Below are positions 61,901 to 64,000 of a stretch of DNA of 64,000 bases, one piece after another. How positions within the stretch are numbered: the first letter of the stretch is position 1; every line of letters starts with the position of its first letter. The stretch lies in assembly GCF_001424125.1 (NCBI RefSeq), contig NZ_LMQI01000001.1:350378-414377 (forward strand). The letters are read 5' to 3'. This stretch comes from Cellulomonas sp. Leaf395. GTDB lineage: Bacteria; Actinomycetota; Actinomycetes; Actinomycetales; Cellulomonadaceae. The notes beneath the pieces were generated by a model. That model was not told the origin of the DNA and searched no databases. It was given only the letters and a program-made list of their open reading frames with translations. A program made the translations under genes and the position numbers.

Positions 61901-62868
61901 AGTGCGAAGATCCCCGCACCCGGTGCGGTGCCGGGGCCGACGAGCCAGTCGGAGACGTCGGTCAGCCCGCTGTAGTCGCCGTCGAACGTCGTGCCCTCGG
62001 GAACGACGCCGTAGCCGGCCGCGGAGCCCGACACGTGCGTGCCGTGGCCGCTGTTGTCCGACAGGTAGGTGGAGTCGATCGGGTTGTCGTCGGGTGTCGG
62101 GACCGTGGTCGCGCCCGGGAGCCCGGAGGCGGGGTCCGCGTCGTACAGCGGACCGGCGAAGTCGTACCCGCCGATGAACTTGGCCGGGTCGAACGACCCC
62201 TCGGGGACGGGACCCGACCCGTCGGCGCCGTACGCCGCCTCGTAGGCCTCGACCGTGCCGGGGCCGCCGAAGTCGGCGTGCGTGTAGTCGAGGCCGGTGT
62301 CGATGACACCGATGCGGACGCCCGCGCCGGTCTCGCCGGTGTCCTGCCACACCTTCAGCGCGCGCGTGAACTCGACGTTGTGCGCGTTGTCCAGGGTCTT
62401 CGGGGTGACGCGGTAGACGGCGACCACGTCGGGGGAGTCCGCCAGCGCCCGGACCTGCTCGGCGTCTCCGGTGACCAGCGTGCCCGAAACGAGATTGGTG
62501 AGCGTCGCGATCTGCTTCGGGGCGGCTGTGGCGGCGGAGCGGGCGGTGGCCTGCTGCGGGACCACCTCGTCGGCGAGCGCCTCGGTGTCGGCGGCGGCCG
62601 CCTTGACCTCGGCGGGGGAGCCACCGTCGGCTGTCACGTCGCTGCCGGACTTCGCGTCGAGCTGGACGAAGGCGGTCACAGTGCCTGTGGCCCGGACCAG
62701 GTCGCGGGCGAGCTTGCCGTCGAGCCGTCCGTCGATCGCCTTCGCGTTGCCCGCGGTCGGGCCGTCCGCCGGCGGAGGTGCCGCCGATGCGCCGCCTGCA
62801 CCCAGTAACGCGGTGGTGACCGCGACGGACACGGCGGTGACGGCGGCGAGGACGGGTCGACGTGGCAT
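58990..62868 (-). CDS. Secreted S8 subtilisin-like serine protease with Ig-like repeats
   Basis: A 1292-residue exported protease. The signal peptide begins MPRRPVLAAVTAVSV and is cut near GASA. An I9-type propeptide (VTAFVQLDAKSG to AVYRVTP) is followed by the S8 catalytic domain: Asp190 in VIDTGLDYTH, His275 in SGHGTHVSG, Asn394 in MSSGNSGD and Ser620 in GTSMSSPHVAG. A protease-associated domain (GKVAYLWWNDDDAARRCGSV) is inserted, as in SBT/C5a-peptidase-like enzymes. Then come an Fn3-like region, a jelly-roll-like part and at least two Big3-type Ig repeats (TTTTLAVTGGKKAGQQLTLT; APTGTVEIKEKGKVLG). I chose the ATG with the basic n-region; an upstream ATG at 62901 adds 11 polar residues. Confidence 0.95.
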   Translation of the reverse strand: MPRRPVLAAVTAVSVAVTTALLGAGGASAAPPPADGPTAGNAKAIDGRLDGKLARDLVRATGTVTAFVQLDAKSGSDVTADGGSPAEVKAAAADTEALADEVVPQQATARSAATAAPKQIATLTNLVSGTLVTGDAEQVRALADSPDVVAVYRVTPKTLDNAHNVEFTRALKVWQDTGETGAGVRIGVIDTGLDYTHADFGGPGTVEAYEAAYGADGSGPVPEGSFDPAKFIGGYDFAGPLYDADPASGLPGATTVPTPDDNPIDSTYLSDNSGHGTHVSGSAAGYGVVPEGTTFDGDYSGLTDVSDWLVGPGTAPGAGIFALKVFGDIGGSTNLTSLALDRAADPNADGDLSDRLDVVNMSLGSSGSPADDPDNLLVDALVALGTVMVMSSGNSGDITDIGGSPGNAPSALTVANSVGAPQTYDGVEVTAAADPALVGLHSGQNSVAYGGADVTAPVGNPGSNFDGCTAFTAAQAAAVTGKVAYLWWNDDDAARRCGSVVRFNNATAAGAVGVLLPTELTPFAAGISGNAAIPGFQMTAATTDALLPEIQAGTLTVHIGPGLSGTVVEDIAGDMLNSSSSRGVHGSLGHGKPDVAAPGTQILSAASGAGNQSNSLSGTSMSSPHVAGIAALVRAAHPGWEAAQVKSAVVNTATHDIWTGPDGSGTAYGPERVGSGRVDAFDAVSTDVIAYNTQNPEQTSVTWGVVPVGATTVTAAKTVTVKNFGTTSQRYTTSVSSSSTSGGATITASPASITLPPGKSAVVTLTLTADPTTLQRELDPTSEAIQSGVPREYVSEVSGRLVLTSGSSQLRVPLQAAPRLVADLTASPVAFADAAAPTADLAISGRGVASGGWYSLTTPLNLGATSPKLESVAGLVTSPSATAAGDIRYVGWASTAPTIAAAGGDPSTGLLGIGIATDGEWATLGRYVIPVIDIDIDGDGAYDLETVVQKYNADSDVTIAATFDYTTGENLDVQLINGFSGSIESGVFDNNVLVAPIGLDWAGIPAGSTPTIDVWTYSDYASDDSGVLDTAESFTVNPYDPPFWFDNDIPDSFSTLGGGGATIPVHKGTGAADGQLLVLQHQNGDPVSRVQLVDVTVPAATPTTTTLAVTGGKKAGQQLTLTATVAPAEATGTVTFLDGQTEIGSSAVTAGKATAKVTLGAGAHSLSATFAPDSGLFAPSTSAVVPVDIKKSASTAALTLSSNSAPFGTVTTATVVVTGSSAAPTGTVEIKEKGKVLGSGELTADGLKGTATIALPADLAVGTHQLTAVYAGSADVTGSQTQRSYRVTPATP

Positions 62869-62914
62869 GTGCGCATCCCTGGCTTCGAGGAGAATCGACA
62901 TGCGTGCAGCGAAT

Positions 62915-62930
62915 CGTGACGGCAGTCACA
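62915..62930 (-). promoter_or_regulatory. CRP/GlxR-like binding site upstream of protease gene
   Basis: On the gene strand the site reads TGTGACTGCCGTCACG, matching the CRP/GlxR consensus TGTGA-N6-TCACA in 9 of 10 fixed positions. It lies 46 bp before the chosen protease start and only 13 bp before the alternative ATG 62901, which supports the downstream start. Control by cAMP/carbon status is inference. Confidence 0.6.
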
Positions 62931-63021
62931 AGTTGGCGCACGCCCGGTGCACGTTACTGGCAGGTACGCCATTCGTCACGTTCTGGCGAATCCGCTGGTT
63001 CGTCCGGATACCGGAGCCGCC

Positions 63022-63615
63022 TCAGCGCAGGGGCACGAACGTGTACGAGCCGTGCGTGGTGATACGGGTCTGGCCAGAGGTGCGCTCCACGAGGTGCATC
63101 GTCGAGCGGACCGGGATCACCAGGCGACCACCCTCGGCGAGCTGGTCCACGAGGACGCTCGGCAGGGACCGTGGCGACGCCGACACGAGGATCCGGTCCC
63201 ACCCGCCGTCGACCGGCCGCCCGAGCGCACCGGGGGTCGCCGGCTCGATCCGCGCCCAGGGCAGGTCGCAGGCGGCAAGGTTCGTCGCGCCCCACACGGC
63301 GAGCTCCGGGTCCAGCTCGAGACCGAGCACGACCCCGTCCGGGCCGACCAGCCGCGCGAGCAGCGCCGTCGTCCAGCCCGAGCCGGAGCCGACGTCCAGG
63401 ACGCGTGCGCCGACGGGCACCTGGAGCAGCCGGAGCATCGCCGCGACCGTGCTCGGCTGGGAGCTGGTCTGTCCGTGCCAAAGCGGCAGCGGGCGGTCCT
63501 CGTGCGCACGGGCGCGCTGTTCCGCGGGCAGGAACCGCTCGCGGGCGAGCTCCCGCATCGCGTCGACCACGTCGGCGGCGCGTGCCGGGTCAGGGCTGTT
63601 GCTGCCCTCGTCCAT
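63022..63615 (-). CDS. Protein-L-isoaspartate O-methyltransferase-like enzyme
   Basis: A 197-residue SAM-dependent methyltransferase of the PCMT family, repairing isoaspartyl residues in aged proteins. WHGQTSSQPSTVAAMLRLL gives the family's QT-SxP motif before the SAM loop VLDVGSGSGWTTALLARLVG, then VLGLELDPELAVWGATNL and DRILVSASPRSLPSVLVDQLAEGGRLVIPV. The start ATG 63615 is 6 nt from TAGGCT, leaderless. It is 153 bp upstream of the protease gene on the same strand, with the CRP-like site in between, so it is probably a separate unit. Confidence 0.9.
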   Translation of the reverse strand: MDEGSNSPDPARAADVVDAMRELARERFLPAEQRARAHEDRPLPLWHGQTSSQPSTVAAMLRLLQVPVGARVLDVGSGSGWTTALLARLVGPDGVVLGLELDPELAVWGATNLAACDLPWARIEPATPGALGRPVDGGWDRILVSASPRSLPSVLVDQLAEGGRLVIPVRSTMHLVERTSGQTRITTHGSYTFVPLR

Positions 63616-63662
63616 GCCTCGAGCCTACGATCGGCACCCGCCGGAGGGAGGGCGGGCCAGAC

Positions 63663-64000
63663 CTAGTTGCTGGACCCGGTCACGACGACCACCGGGATCA
63701 TCCCGGTGCGCGGCACGTCGGCCGCCGACGGGTCCGGGACGAACCTCGGCTTGCGGCCGGGGCGACCCCGCTCGCGGCGCATCTCGATTCCCTCGAGGGT
63801 GGTCGCGCGCCAGACCGCGCCGCCGTTGAGCCGCCCGTCGGGCTGCGGGAGCCACGGCACCTTGCGGGAGAGCCACACGCGGATGGTGGCGTGCTCGACC
63901 CCGAGCCGGTCGGCCAGCCGGGCGATGTCGTAGAGGTCGTCGAGCCCGCGCACCGGTGACGGCTGGGCCGACGGGTCCGCAGCCTGGTCGCGGGGCGATT
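63663..64000 (-). CDS. HTH DNA-binding protein, 5' end beyond window
   Basis: The visible part is at least 112 codons, open to the window edge. Residues GLDDLYDIARLADRLGVEHATIRVWLSRKVPWLPQPDGRL form a MerR/excisionase-like winged helix-turn-helix; the tail GRPGRKPRFVPDPSAADVPR is basic and ends in a hydrophobic stretch. A GTG at 63953 is an in-frame start candidate, but codons upstream (DQAADPSAQPSP) also look coding and no ribosome site supports the GTG, so the true start is probably outside. The target is unknown. Confidence 0.6.
   Translation of the reverse strand, partial: SPRDQAADPSAQPSPVRGLDDLYDIARLADRLGVEHATIRVWLSRKVPWLPQPDGRLNGGAVWRATTLEGIEMRRERGRPGRKPRFVPDPSAADVPRTGMIPVVVVTGSSN

Overview
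The window is very GC-rich chromosomal DNA from an actinobacterium, most likely a Cellulomonas or close relative in the Micrococcales. The evidence is the GC-saturated third codon positions, the topA / oxidoreductase / tmk / holB / tRNA-Thr order, TopA with a lysine-rich tail instead of zinc fingers, many GTG starts, several LacI-controlled sugar ABC operons, and many genes whose -10 box (TAnnnT) lies only 6-8 nt before the start codon, as expected of leaderless mRNAs. The genus is inference. There is no rRNA, CRISPR array, integrase or prophage module.

Layout. 0-10.6 kb: a GNAT acetyltransferase, a STAS-like protein, a PAP2 phosphatase, topA, a hemerythrin-domain protein, a Gfo/Idh/MocA oxidoreductase, tmk-holB, a secreted hydrolase lipoprotein and a DUF4126 membrane protein. 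10.6-12.05 kb: tRNA-Thr(CGT), followed by a direct repeat of exact period 1,105 bp that starts in the tRNA anticodon arm. Between the copies lie a 57-aa Cys-rich gene and a broken DUF429 gene; this looks like a worn tandem integration site. 12.05-19.1 kb, accessory: an SRPBCC/TetR divergent pair, then three alpha/beta hydrolases divergent from a large AAA-LuxR (LAL) regulator. 19.4-24.8 kb: a LacI regulator with a complete PotABCD-type ABC importer. 24.8-26.9 kb: a short-chain dehydrogenase convergent with a glycosyltransferase. 27.0-34.6 kb: a beta-galactoside locus with a LacI repressor, two perfect 14-bp operators, a binding lipoprotein, two permeases and a GH2 beta-galactosidase.

34.7-45.6 kb: a DUF4203 membrane protein, glutamate dehydrogenase, a secreted unknown protein, a lipoprotein, YdeI-like, DUF5701 and DUF3806 proteins, a secreted M15 peptidase, a DHA2 exporter and a stand-alone LigD-type polymerase. 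45.6-49.9 kb: a second LAL regulator with a small coupled gene, a VOC protein and an RsbW-like ATPase. 50.1-54.1 kb: a MinD-like ATPase with a proline-rich arm, and an ECF sigma factor with its membrane partner. 54.2-58.8 kb: a 5'-3' exonuclease, DoxX, RNase H, an HTTM-type membrane pair and a frameshifted DUF3806 gene. 58.9-64 kb: a large secreted subtilisin behind a CRP/GlxR-like site, a PCMT-type methyltransferase and a partial HTH gene.

The strongest unexplained structure is a family of three intergenic elements (5476-5543, 41730-41810, 52451-52516). Each is a dyad of 11-nt words at an exact 19-nt pitch around a 2-nt centre. The words differ between elements but match within each one. Also notable are two genes whose only plausible starts are ATC and ATT.
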